Source of the DNA: CAZTAR01 sp043813895
GTDB taxonomy: Bacteria > Planctomycetota > Phycisphaerae > UBA1845 > UTPLA1
Reading direction: 5' to 3'
Length of the DNA: 64,000 bases
NCBI GenBank assembly: GCA_043813895.1
Contig: JBDRKQ010000077.1
Location: forward strand, 68,945-132,944
The notes below the pieces were generated by a model. The model worked only from the letters and a program-made list of their open reading frames with translations, made no database searches and was not told the origin of the DNA. Of this stretch, positions 7,540 to 15,409 are shown piece after piece; the stretch's first letter is position 1, and each line of letters starts with the position of its first letter. A program made the translations under genes and the position numbers.

Positions 7540-10125
7540 ATGTCTGATGATGGAGTCCTGACGCTGCAAGCCGCCATTGAGGAAGCTGGGCGTTGTCTGC
7601 TGTGTCATGATGCCCCCTGCGACGCTGACTGCGGAGCCAACTCCATGCCGGCGACGTTCATCTTCAAGCTGCGCCTGGGTGATATTCGCGGTGCGGTGCG
7701 CACGCTGCGTCAAAACAACATCCTGGCCGCCACCTGCGCCCAGGTCTGCCCGACTTGCCGGTTGTGCGCCGGAGGCTGCACGCGCTCAGGACTCGACGAG
7801 CCGATCCGCATTGCCCAGTTGCAGGCGTTCCTGGCTGACTACGAGCGGCGGGAGAACATGCGTGTTTTGCAGGCCCCGCCGCCGGGTGATCGCCACGTCG
7901 CGATCGTCGGTTCCGGCCCGGCGGGCCTTTCCGCCGCCGCCAGTCTGGCGCTCGCGGGCTACGCCGTCGTCGTTTACGAGAAGATGCCCGAGCCGGGCGG
8001 TCTGCTGCGCTACGGCATCCCGGCGCACCGGCTTTCGCGTGAGCTTCTCGAACATGAGATCGGCTTGATCGCCGACCTGGGCGTGCGGTTCGAGTGCGGC
8101 CGTGCGATGGCCTCGCGTGAAGAGTTGGAGGGCTTGCTGGAAGACGGCTTTGATGCCATCTTTGTCGCCACGGGCTGTGACGAGTCGTATGGCCTGGGAA
8201 TCCCCGGCCGCAAACTGGCGGGGGTCCATGCGTGGGACGATTTCCTGCGGCGCAGCCGGGACGAAAAGCAGGTTCGCAAGCTCAAGTCCGCGGTGGGGCG
8301 CAAGCGTGTCGTGGTCGTCGGGGGCGGTTCAGTAGCCCTGGACTGTGCCGTGACGGCCCGGCTGCTCGGCGCCGACCGCGTCTACGTGGTCTCGCTCGAA
8401 GCCATGGAAGAACTCCCAGCCGATATCGAAGAGCAACATCTCGCTTTCGAGCACGGTATCCGCTTCAAACCAAACTGCCGGCTCACGCGCATCGTCGGCA
8501 CGGATGGAAGGGTTCAGGCCGTCCGTGGCGTCGAGACGAGGTGGCGGAAGCCCCGCCGGTTCGTGCCCGAGAATGCGGAGGACGTACCCGGGTCGGCGTT
8601 CACGCTGCCTGCGGACGTCGTCATAGAGGCCATCGGAGCCGGCCTGTCAGACGAATCACGGGCGCTGCTGTCCGGCCTCAAGCACAACGGTGCCGGCCGG
8701 CCTCGCATCGACGCCAACACGCTGCGCACGTCGAATCCCCGCATCTTCGCGGGCGGAGACCTCGCCGGCGCCGGCCACACCGTGGCCTCGTCGGTGCGGG
8801 ATGGCAAATGCGTGGCGGTCGCGATCGCCGAAGCGTTTCCGCTCAGCCAACCCGCTCGCCCGCCCCGCCGCACGCGCCCGAGCCTGGAGATCGACTTCTG
8901 CGGCGTGCGGTTCAAGAACCCGTTCTGCCTTTCGTCGTCGCCGGTTGGGAATACGGCGGAGATGATCTCTCGGGCCTTTGACGCCGGCTGGGGGGGGGCG
9001 GTCTACAAGACCGTCGGCCTCGAGGAAGACTACCAGATCATCGATCCGACGCCGCGGCTGAACGCCCTGCACCACGGCGACCAGCGGTTCATCGGACTTC
9101 AGAACATCGAGATGATCAGCGAGCGTCCGTACCGGCAAAACCTCCGCGATATTGCGTGGCTCAAGGAGCACTACCCAGACCGTCCACTGATCGTCAGCAT
9201 CATGGGCTACTCCGACAAGGGCTGGGCCGAGCTGGCGCGCGGTGCTGCCGGCGCGGGCGCAGATATGCTCGAGCTCAACTTCTCCTGCCCGCAGATGGCG
9301 GTCGAGGGCGCCGGGCACAAGATCGGCCAGGCGTACGACATGCTCGAACGCTACACGCGTGTGGTGAAGGACGCGGTCTCGATCCCCGTCATGGCCAAGA
9401 TGACACCGAACATCACCGACATGCTGCCCGTCGCGTTGGCGTCGAAGAAGGGCGGCGCGGACGCCATCTCGGCGATCAACACGTTGCGGGCGATCAGCGA
9501 GGTCGATCTGGACACGTTCGCGCCGAAGCCGACGATTCAGGGCCGCGGTTCGATTAGCGGCTTCTCAGGGCCGGCGGTCAAGCCGATCGCGCTGCGATTC
9601 GTCGCCGAACTGGCCCAAAGCAAGGAGCTCGGCCTGCCCGTCTCCGGCATCGGCGGCCTGGAGACCTGGCGGGACGCCGCCATGTTCCTGCTGATGGGCG
9701 CGTCGAACCTCCAGATTACAACCGCCATCATGCGGTATGGCTACCGAATCATCGATTCGCTCCGCGGCGGCCTGGAAGACTATCTGGCGGATAAGGGCAT
9801 GGGATCCGTCGGCGAGCTCGTCGGCCGCGGGTTGCCGCTGACCGTTGATCCCTCGGAGCATCACCAGACTCGGCACGTGATCTCCAGCGTCGATCCGGAC
9901 AAGTGTATCGGCTGCGGCCTGTGCTACGTTGTCTGCCAAGACGGCGCGAACCAGGCGATGAAGCTCGACGGACTGACGCGCAAGGCCGCCGTCGACGAAG
10001 AGCGTTGCGTCGGCTGCCTCCTTTGCCAGCACGTCTGCCCGGTCTGGGACTGCATCACCACGAAAGAAACCGATGTGGTTACCACCGGCGGCATGCACGC
10101 TGACGCGATGGGGTTTGTGCAGTAG
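7540..10125 (+). CDS. Single-chain dihydropyrimidine dehydrogenase (PreT-PreA fusion)
   Basis: An 861-residue flavo-iron-sulfur enzyme predicted to reduce uracil and thymine to their 5,6-dihydro forms, the first step of reductive pyrimidine breakdown. Residues 15-110 hold the N-terminal Fe-S cysteines (CLLCHDAPC, CAQVCPTCRLCAGGC). Residues 120-460 are the FAD and NAD(P)H domains of PreT (VAIVGSGPAGLSAAASLA, VVVVGGGSVALDCA, IFAGGDLAG). From about residue 475 comes the FMN TIM barrel of PreA (VRFKNPFCLSSSPVG, LELNFSCPQ with likely catalytic Cys583, KMTPNITD). The C-terminus carries two 4Fe-4S motifs (CIGCGLCYVVC, CVGCLLCQHVC). In E. coli these parts are two subunits; the order matches the single-chain mammalian enzyme. 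The NAD(P)H site lacks the arginines usual for NADPH, hinting at NADH (inference). GGAG precedes the ATG by 7 bases. Confidence 0.88.
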   Translation: MSDDGVLTLQAAIEEAGRCLLCHDAPCDADCGANSMPATFIFKLRLGDIRGAVRTLRQNNILAATCAQVCPTCRLCAGGCTRSGLDEPIRIAQLQAFLADYERRENMRVLQAPPPGDRHVAIVGSGPAGLSAAASLALAGYAVVVYEKMPEPGGLLRYGIPAHRLSRELLEHEIGLIADLGVRFECGRAMASREELEGLLEDGFDAIFVATGCDESYGLGIPGRKLAGVHAWDDFLRRSRDEKQVRKLKSAVGRKRVVVVGGGSVALDCAVTARLLGADRVYVVSLEAMEELPADIEEQHLAFEHGIRFKPNCRLTRIVGTDGRVQAVRGVETRWRKPRRFVPENAEDVPGSAFTLPADVVIEAIGAGLSDESRALLSGLKHNGAGRPRIDANTLRTSNPRIFAGGDLAGAGHTVASSVRDGKCVAVAIAEAFPLSQPARPPRRTRPSLEIDFCGVRFKNPFCLSSSPVGNTAEMISRAFDAGWGGAVYKTVGLEEDYQIIDPTPRLNALHHGDQRFIGLQNIEMISERPYRQNLRDIAWLKEHYPDRPLIVSIMGYSDKGWAELARGAAGAGADMLELNFSCPQMAVEGAGHKIGQAYDMLERYTRVVKDAVSIPVMAKMTPNITDMLPVALASKKGGADAISAINTLRAISEVDLDTFAPKPTIQGRGSISGFSGPAVKPIALRFVAELAQSKELGLPVSGIGGLETWRDAAMFLLMGASNLQITTAIMRYGYRIIDSLRGGLEDYLADKGMGSVGELVGRGLPLTVDPSEHHQTRHVISSVDPDKCIGCGLCYVVCQDGANQAMKLDGLTRKAAVDEERCVGCLLCQHVCPVWDCITTKETDVVTTGGMHADAMGFVQ

Positions 10126-10303
10126 CAGGGGGAGGACAAGCTACTGTCGCCATCCTCATGCGGCACAGGCGCATCACTCCCGCGGCGCCGCCTGGCAAAA
10201 CACTCGGCTCACTCCAAGTTCAATGCCCAAGTCCAGCGATCCTCGTTTCCGAGCCCGCAGCCACGATCGATCGTGACGATCTTGGGCACCCCTTCAAGAA
10301 CTG

Positions 10304-10333
10304 TTGCGGCCGAGGCCCCGGCGTTGGTACGAT
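10304..10333 (+). promoter_or_regulatory. Candidate sigma70-type promoter upstream of the amylase
   Basis: TTGCGG (10304-10309) and TACGAT (10328-10333) are separated by 18 bases, about 90 bases before the amylase ATG at 10425. The match is good for a GC-rich genome, but such boxes arise by chance and there is no transcript evidence. The rest of the 10126-10424 gap shows only a CAGTAG/CTACTG stem at the dehydrogenase stop codon. Confidence 0.3.
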
Positions 10334-10424
10334 AGAAGCTCCGGAGTGGCGGGGGTAGCGATTCCGATCGAAGAGCAATGCAGACGCCAAGCGCTGGGAG
10401 GCGAGCCGTGGAGGCGAGGATATC

Positions 10425-12956
10425 ATGAAGGCGAAAACAGTCTGCCTGTTTGTTGCGTTCCTATGCTGCATCGTCTCGCAAGTCCTGGGCGCCCCCCTCG
10501 ATGGCCGGGAGGTGTCTGAGGACGTTTTCTATCAATTCATGCCGATCGCATGGCGCGATTCCGACGGCGATACCTATCGCTACGGCGACTTTGACGGCAT
10601 GACGGCCTCGCTGGACTACCTCGAAGAGCTGGGCGTCACAGCCGTTTGGATGAATCCGATCTTCCCGTCGCCGGCATACCACGGGTATCAACACGGACCT
10701 GCCGACCAGGTCAACTCACGGTTGGGGGCTGAGGCTGGGTTTCTCAACTTCATCCAACAGGCGCACGCGCGTGGCATCAAGGTGTTCATCGATTTCGTCG
10801 TTTATGGCATCAGCCACGATTCGATTTGGTTTCAGGACGCATTCGGCAATCCTTCCAGTCAATACGACGACTGGCTGGCGTTCAACAACTCGTCTAACAC
10901 GGACTATCTCGGCAGCGTCTATACGACGTGGAACGGAGACAGTGTCGGGTTCATTCACTGGAACCTGGACAACCCCAATCCCACGGGGCTGGTCACCACG
11001 TGGGCTCAGCACTGGCTCGATCCCAATGACGATGATAATCCGTCGGACGGAATCGACGGGTTTCGCCTCGATCATGTCTGGGAGCAGTATCCGACCGGAC
11101 CGAACGGGTGGGGTTACAACCTCGATTGGTGGGTGACCTGGCGCGACAACCTCCGAACCGTGAACCCCGATGTGTTCATCTTCGCCGAACAGGCCGATTG
11201 GGGCATCACAGGCTCAACCCTCTTGCCCGCGTTTGATGCGACCATGACCAAGCCGTGGGAGTTCGCCGCCCGGGACGCCCTCGGCAATGAAACCGCTTCG
11301 AGTCTGTACAGCCAAACGGCTTCGACTCTGGCATCGCTTCCCGGCGGAAAGTACTTCCTCGGCATCATCGGCGACCATGACGTGGATCGCCTGACTTCGG
11401 TCATCGGCGGCAGTTTGGAGAAAGCCAAGGCAGCCGCCGCGGTGCTGCTCACGTCGCCATTCCCGCCGATGATCTACACCGGCGACGAAATCGGCATGCT
11501 CGGCGTCAAGGGTGATTACGGAAGTGACGCCAACGACATTCCCATGCGCGAACCATTCAAATGGAACGCCGTTGCCGGACCGCCGATGAGCAACTACTGG
11601 GTGCTCAACAGCCAGGCATACAACAACGCCTATTCGTCGGACAATGACGGCCGATCCGTGGAAGAACAGAACTCTGTGACCGGCTCGCTGTTGGAGGAGT
11701 ACAAGCTGCTGATCGCAGCGAGAACCAATCACGTCGCACTTCGACGCGGCACCTATATTCCGATCACCGTCACAACGTCGCGCGTGTGGGCCTTCATGCG
11801 GTATCAGGAGGATGAGGAATCCCTCATCGTGGCGATCAACCTGCACGGAAACCCGCGGACTTTTGACGCGGACTTGTCGGCGATGGAGATTCCGGGCGGC
11901 GCGACAACTCCCCAAGACGTGATCACCGGCCAGGTCCTGGCGGACATCACGGACGCCAACAAGAACGCGTATCAGATGACGCTGAGCGCTTACGACTACG
12001 CGATCCTGGCGGTCAACCTACAGCCGCCGGCGCCAGATCCAAACGCCATCGACGGCGTCGACGTGCCCGACAGCTTCAATGCCGCAGAGGTCGTCGCCAC
12101 GCAAGACAATGCTACGGGGCTCGGCGATAACATCTCCGAACTGAATCAGCTTTTTGTGCACTACGATGTTGACGGCTTTCGCATCGGCGTCACGGGCAAC
12201 CTCGCCACCGACGGAACCGGCTTCGCCATCCTGTTCGATACCGTCTCCGGCGGGCAGAACATCCTGGACTTCAACGGATTGACGCCTCCCCCGGCGGGCC
12301 CGGAGCAACTGACAGGGCTACGACTGGACAGTGGATTCACGCCGGACCACATGATCTACGCCAACACCTACAGCGGCAACATCTACGTTGATCAGTACGT
12401 CCTGCCCACGGCCGGCTCGGCCACCAAGACCTATCGCGGCCAGGGAACGGTAAACGACGGCGACGGCCTCTTGTCAGGCGGCAACAACCCGAACGGCTTG
12501 CAGGTCGCGATGAACAACACCAACAGCCTTGGCGTCACCGATACGGATGCGTCCGCCGCAGCCACGGCACTTCACGGGTTCGAGTTGTTCGTACCCTACG
12601 CAGACATCGACTTGGCTGGGACAGGCGAGACCATTGGCATCGCTGCTTTCATCATGCGTTCCAGCGGCGACGTCAGCAATCAGTGGCTCCCCGGTCTCGG
12701 GGGCGGGCAATCCAATCCGGGCATCGCGCCCAATATGACCACGGTTCCCGGCGATCAGTTCGCGGTCGTTTCGGCGCAAGTGCCGGGCGATCTGGACGCC
12801 GACAGTGACGTGGACTTCGTCGATCTCAACCTCTTCGTGGGCGTCCTACTCGGTACCAACCTCGACGCGCAGCACATTGCCCGCGCCGACCTGGATCTCA
12901 GCGGCACACCAAACGGGAACGACATCCAGTTGTTCGTTACGGCAATGCTTCAGTAG
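10425..12956 (+). CDS. Secreted GH13 alpha-amylase-family protein with dockerin-like tail
   Basis: An 843-residue secreted glycoside hydrolase. Residues 1-23 form a signal peptide ending near QVLGA. Residues 30-530 form the GH13 barrel: GVTAVWMNPIFPS, GIKVFIDFVVYGISHDS, GFRLDH with nucleophile Asp216, FIFAEQ with acid/base Glu255, and IIGDHDVDR with Asp319. Most GH13 enzymes have NHD where this has GDHD. Residues 560-780 are a beta-rich domain of unknown type. The last 60 residues (PGDLDADSDVDFVDLNLFVG, then RADLDLSGTPNGNDIQLF) form two Asp-rich EF-hand-like loops as in dockerin type I repeats, common on planctomycete secreted proteins. Expected to cleave alpha-1,4 glucans outside the cytoplasm. 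GAGG lies before the ATG. The 38102-39151 protein shares the tail type. Confidence 0.88.
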   Translation: MKAKTVCLFVAFLCCIVSQVLGAPLDGREVSEDVFYQFMPIAWRDSDGDTYRYGDFDGMTASLDYLEELGVTAVWMNPIFPSPAYHGYQHGPADQVNSRLGAEAGFLNFIQQAHARGIKVFIDFVVYGISHDSIWFQDAFGNPSSQYDDWLAFNNSSNTDYLGSVYTTWNGDSVGFIHWNLDNPNPTGLVTTWAQHWLDPNDDDNPSDGIDGFRLDHVWEQYPTGPNGWGYNLDWWVTWRDNLRTVNPDVFIFAEQADWGITGSTLLPAFDATMTKPWEFAARDALGNETASSLYSQTASTLASLPGGKYFLGIIGDHDVDRLTSVIGGSLEKAKAAAAVLLTSPFPPMIYTGDEIGMLGVKGDYGSDANDIPMREPFKWNAVAGPPMSNYWVLNSQAYNNAYSSDNDGRSVEEQNSVTGSLLEEYKLLIAARTNHVALRRGTYIPITVTTSRVWAFMRYQEDEESLIVAINLHGNPRTFDADLSAMEIPGGATTPQDVITGQVLADITDANKNAYQMTLSAYDYAILAVNLQPPAPDPNAIDGVDVPDSFNAAEVVATQDNATGLGDNISELNQLFVHYDVDGFRIGVTGNLATDGTGFAILFDTVSGGQNILDFNGLTPPPAGPEQLTGLRLDSGFTPDHMIYANTYSGNIYVDQYVLPTAGSATKTYRGQGTVNDGDGLLSGGNNPNGLQVAMNNTNSLGVTDTDASAAATALHGFELFVPYADIDLAGTGETIGIAAFIMRSSGDVSNQWLPGLGGGQSNPGIAPNMTTVPGDQFAVVSAQVPGDLDADSDVDFVDLNLFVGVLLGTNLDAQHIARADLDLSGTPNGNDIQLFVTAMLQ

Positions 12957-13018
12957 ACCTGTTTCTGTCGCTACAGGTCGTCACGGCATGAGCAGTGCAT
13001 CGACCATGCCTGGCCCGC

Positions 13019-13043
13019 GTGGCGGGGGGCTGGGTCCCGCCAC
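13019..13043. terminator. Hairpin between convergent amylase and HAD genes
   Basis: GTGGCGGG (13019-13026) pairs with CCCGCCAC (13036-13043) around a 9-base loop, midway between the two convergent genes. There is no T tract, so a terminator role is only a guess from position. Confidence 0.25.
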
Positions 13044-13208
13044 CTATCGAATCAGCTTCCGAAGCCACCGAGGCCCGAATGCGGCCCAGCCGAAGCGGCG
13101 CCGTTTCTCTTCGCCGACCGAGACCTTCAAGCTTTCGAGTAAGCGGAATGTGGCAGGGTCGTTCTCTGCTGCATCGGATTGAGCAGTTGACGATTCTGAG
13201 ATAGTCTC

Positions 13209-13880
13209 TCAGGAGTAGTAACGCCCCAACTCCGAGAGCGTGGCGACGGTCCCACGCTGGCCGGCCCGGATATCCGCGAGCTTGCCGTCGCGATCCAGCA
13301 GGACGGCCTGCCAGCCGCATTCCACGGGGAGCCGCACGTCCGCGATGGGGGTGTCGCCCACGCAGAGGATTCTGTCGGGCCGGACGCCGAGCCTTTCGGT
13401 GATTCGCCGGTAGAAACGCCGGTCGCCCTTGGCCACGCCCACCGTGGCGCAGTCGAAGTAGTGCTGGATCTTCGGCAGGAGCTGTCGGCCGGCCGAGCCC
13501 AGCGAGAAAGGCGGCAGCGTCGTGAATGTGCACACTCTCTTCCCCGCGGCCCTGGCGGCGTCGACGGCGTCCAGCGCTTCGGGATACAGCGTCATGTTCT
13601 CGCGCTGCTCGTATATCGCCGTGAGAGACGTCAGCAGATCGACGGAAACGGAAACCCGCATCGTGGCGAACACCTGCGCCAGAAAGTCGGTCCAACCTTC
13701 GATGCGTCGTCGCGGCGCCTCCAACAACAGGACCGCCTGGCGTGCCGTGTCGAAAGCCCAATAGCTGATCTCGACGCCGAATCGAGAAAGAAGCTCCTGC
13801 ACCTCGACAGACGTGACGCGTCCCTCCGGCCAACAGGCGAGGGTCTGGTGGACATCGAAAACAACGACCTCGACAGACAT
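13209..13880 (-). CDS. HAD-superfamily hydrolase with altered motif I
   Basis: A 223-residue HAD-fold protein. The frame is open to 14144, but the upstream 88 codons are Pro/Arg/Gly-rich repeat DNA, so the ATG of MSVEVVVFDVHQTL was taken as start. Motif I reads DVHQT instead of DxDxT: the nucleophile Asp10 is kept but the second Asp, the general acid/base of phosphatases, is His. Motif II is the Thr of VCTFTTLPP, motif III the Lys of GVAKGDRRFYRR, and motif IV is CVGDTPIADV. A helical cap lies between motifs I and II, as in subfamily IA. The His may mean a non-phosphatase activity or a slow enzyme; the substrate is unknown. It is transcribed alone, convergent with the amylase. Confidence 0.75.
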   Translation of the reverse strand: MSVEVVVFDVHQTLACWPEGRVTSVEVQELLSRFGVEISYWAFDTARQAVLLLEAPRRRIEGWTDFLAQVFATMRVSVSVDLLTSLTAIYEQRENMTLYPEALDAVDAARAAGKRVCTFTTLPPFSLGSAGRQLLPKIQHYFDCATVGVAKGDRRFYRRITERLGVRPDRILCVGDTPIADVRLPVECGWQAVLLDRDGKLADIRAGQRGTVATLSELGRYYS

Positions 13881-13937
13881 CTCGCAGGCAATTGTTGCGG
13901 GCTCGGCGGCATGCCGCCAGTCGGGCTGGACGGTTTT

Positions 13938-14075
13938 GAGGCAAGAGCCCCCGGCCCGGCGAGCCGGCTTGTTCCAACCCGGTTCTTCCCTCGGGGGGTA
14001 CGTTCCCGCGTGTCGTCGACAACCCCCCGGCCAAGGCCGGGGGCTCTTGACGGGCCCGGGGGCTCTTGCCCGCGG
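13938..14075. repeat. CAAGAGCCCCCGGCC repeats (three copies) in the HAD-yhbH gap
   Basis: The 15-mer CAAGAGCCCCCGGCC occurs at 13942-13956, and in reverse complement at 14035-14049 and (one base different) 14054-14068, so the stretch can fold on itself. A fourth copy, extended by TTGG, is at 20204-20222. The rest of the 13881-14292 gap holds a promoter candidate and nothing else recognised. Confidence 0.6.
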
Positions 14076-14212
14076 GGGTTTGCTCCAGAATGGGCGTTGG
14101 CGCTCCGATAATCCATGTAGCAGGCCCAATGTCGGGCGAGTCAAACGGCGCCAGGGTCGCGCCCAACTGCCTGACTCACACTGAGTTGCGCGATGTTTGC
14201 CTGCCGACGAAG

Positions 14213-14240
14213 TTGTCGGGAGTCGCCCGATCCATACAAT
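14213..14240 (+). promoter_or_regulatory. Candidate sigma70-type promoter for the yhbH-spoVR pair
   Basis: TTGTCG (14213-14218) and TACAAT (14235-14240) are 16 bases apart, 53 bases before the yhbH start. Good boxes for a GC-rich genome, not otherwise supported. Confidence 0.35.
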
Positions 14241-14292
14241 CTAATAGGGTGCGATAGCGAACGCGACTATCGGCCGTGCCAAGAGGCGCCTG

Positions 14293-15393
14293 ATGTACCT
14301 CAAGATCGACAAGGACCGCCAAAGATTCCGCCAGATCGTCAAGGGCAAGATCCGGGACGACTTGCGCAAGTTCCTCACGCGCGGCGAGCTGCTCGGCAAG
14401 GAAGGCGAGAAGCTCATCAGCATTCCCGTCGCAGGCATCGAGTTGCCACATTTTCGCTACGGTGACAACAGCGACGGGGGTGTCGGGGCGGGCGAGGCAG
14501 AGGCGGGGGATGCCGTGGACGGCGCCGATGGCGAGGACGGCCCCGGCGGCACGCAGCCCGGTTCGCATATCCTGGAGGTCGAGGTTTCGCTGGACGAGTT
14601 GGCTGACATCCTCGGGGAGGAGTTGCAGCTTCCTCGCATCCAACCCAAGGGCAAACATCAGATCACTTCCGAGAAGGAACGGTATAGCGGCATCCGTCAT
14701 GCCGGGCCCGAATCGCTACGCCACTTCAAGCGGACTTTCCGCGCGGCGCTGCGTCGTCTGATCATGGCCGGGATGTACGATCCGGATTGCCCGGTGATCG
14801 TACCGATTCGGTCGGACAAGCGTTACCGCAGTTGGAAGACGGTTCGCAAGCCGCAATCCAACGCGCTGCTGATCTACATGATGGACGTGTCCGGTTCGAT
14901 GGGCGACGAGCAGAAGGAGCTGGTCCGGCTGGAGGCGTTTTGGATTGACGCCTGGCTGCGGCGGAACTACGAGGGCATCGAGAGCCGCTACATCGTTCAC
15001 GACGTCCGTGCCGCGGAGGTCAATCGCGAAACGTTTTTCCGGATTCGTGAGGACGGCGGCACAAAGATTTCCAGTGCCTTCAAGCTGTGCCGCGGGCTCA
15101 TCGATACGCACTACAACCCCGACGAATGGAACATCTACATCTTCCATTTCTCTGACGGCGACAACTCCAGCGAGAGTGACTCCCGGGAATGTTGCGAACT
15201 CGTGCGGGATCACCTGCTGCCGCACTCCAACATGTTCGGCTATTGCCAGGTCGCCAGCGCGTACGGAAGCGGCAACTTCATCAATGTGATCCATGAACAC
15301 CTCAAGGACGAAGAAAGCGTCATCACGAGTCGCGTGAATGCCAAGGACGACATCTACGACTCGTTGAAGACCTTCTTCTCACCCGGCAAGTGA
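14293..15393 (+). CDS. yhbH: YeaH/YhbH (DUF444) von Willebrand-like protein
   Basis: A 366-residue cytoplasmic protein of the DUF444 family. The N-terminus (MYLKIDKDRQRFRQIVKGKI) is the family signature. A Gly/Asp/Glu-rich linker spans about residues 57-92. The C-terminal half is a VWA-like domain with a MIDAS motif, MMDVSGSMG, and later HFSDGDNSSESDS. In enterobacteria and Bacillus this protein works with the kinase PrkA/YeaG and with SpoVR/YcgB in starvation and sporulation responses. SpoVR follows after 16 bases, so the two are co-transcribed. The usual upstream partner prkA is absent: the preceding gene is an unrelated HAD on the other strand. Confidence 0.9.
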   Translation: MYLKIDKDRQRFRQIVKGKIRDDLRKFLTRGELLGKEGEKLISIPVAGIELPHFRYGDNSDGGVGAGEAEAGDAVDGADGEDGPGGTQPGSHILEVEVSLDELADILGEELQLPRIQPKGKHQITSEKERYSGIRHAGPESLRHFKRTFRAALRRLIMAGMYDPDCPVIVPIRSDKRYRSWKTVRKPQSNALLIYMMDVSGSMGDEQKELVRLEAFWIDAWLRRNYEGIESRYIVHDVRAAEVNRETFFRIREDGGTKISSAFKLCRGLIDTHYNPDEWNIYIFHFSDGDNSSESDSRECCELVRDHLLPHSNMFGYCQVASAYGSGNFINVIHEHLKDEESVITSRVNAKDDIYDSLKTFFSPGK

Positions 15394-15409
15394 TACGGCG
15401 GACCTCCCT

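Noticed and set aside
13881..14144. N-terminal extension of the HAD protein (88 codons)
   Set aside because: The added sequence is Pro/Arg-rich and covers the CAAGAGCCCCC repeats; the HAD motif I begins right after the internal ATG.
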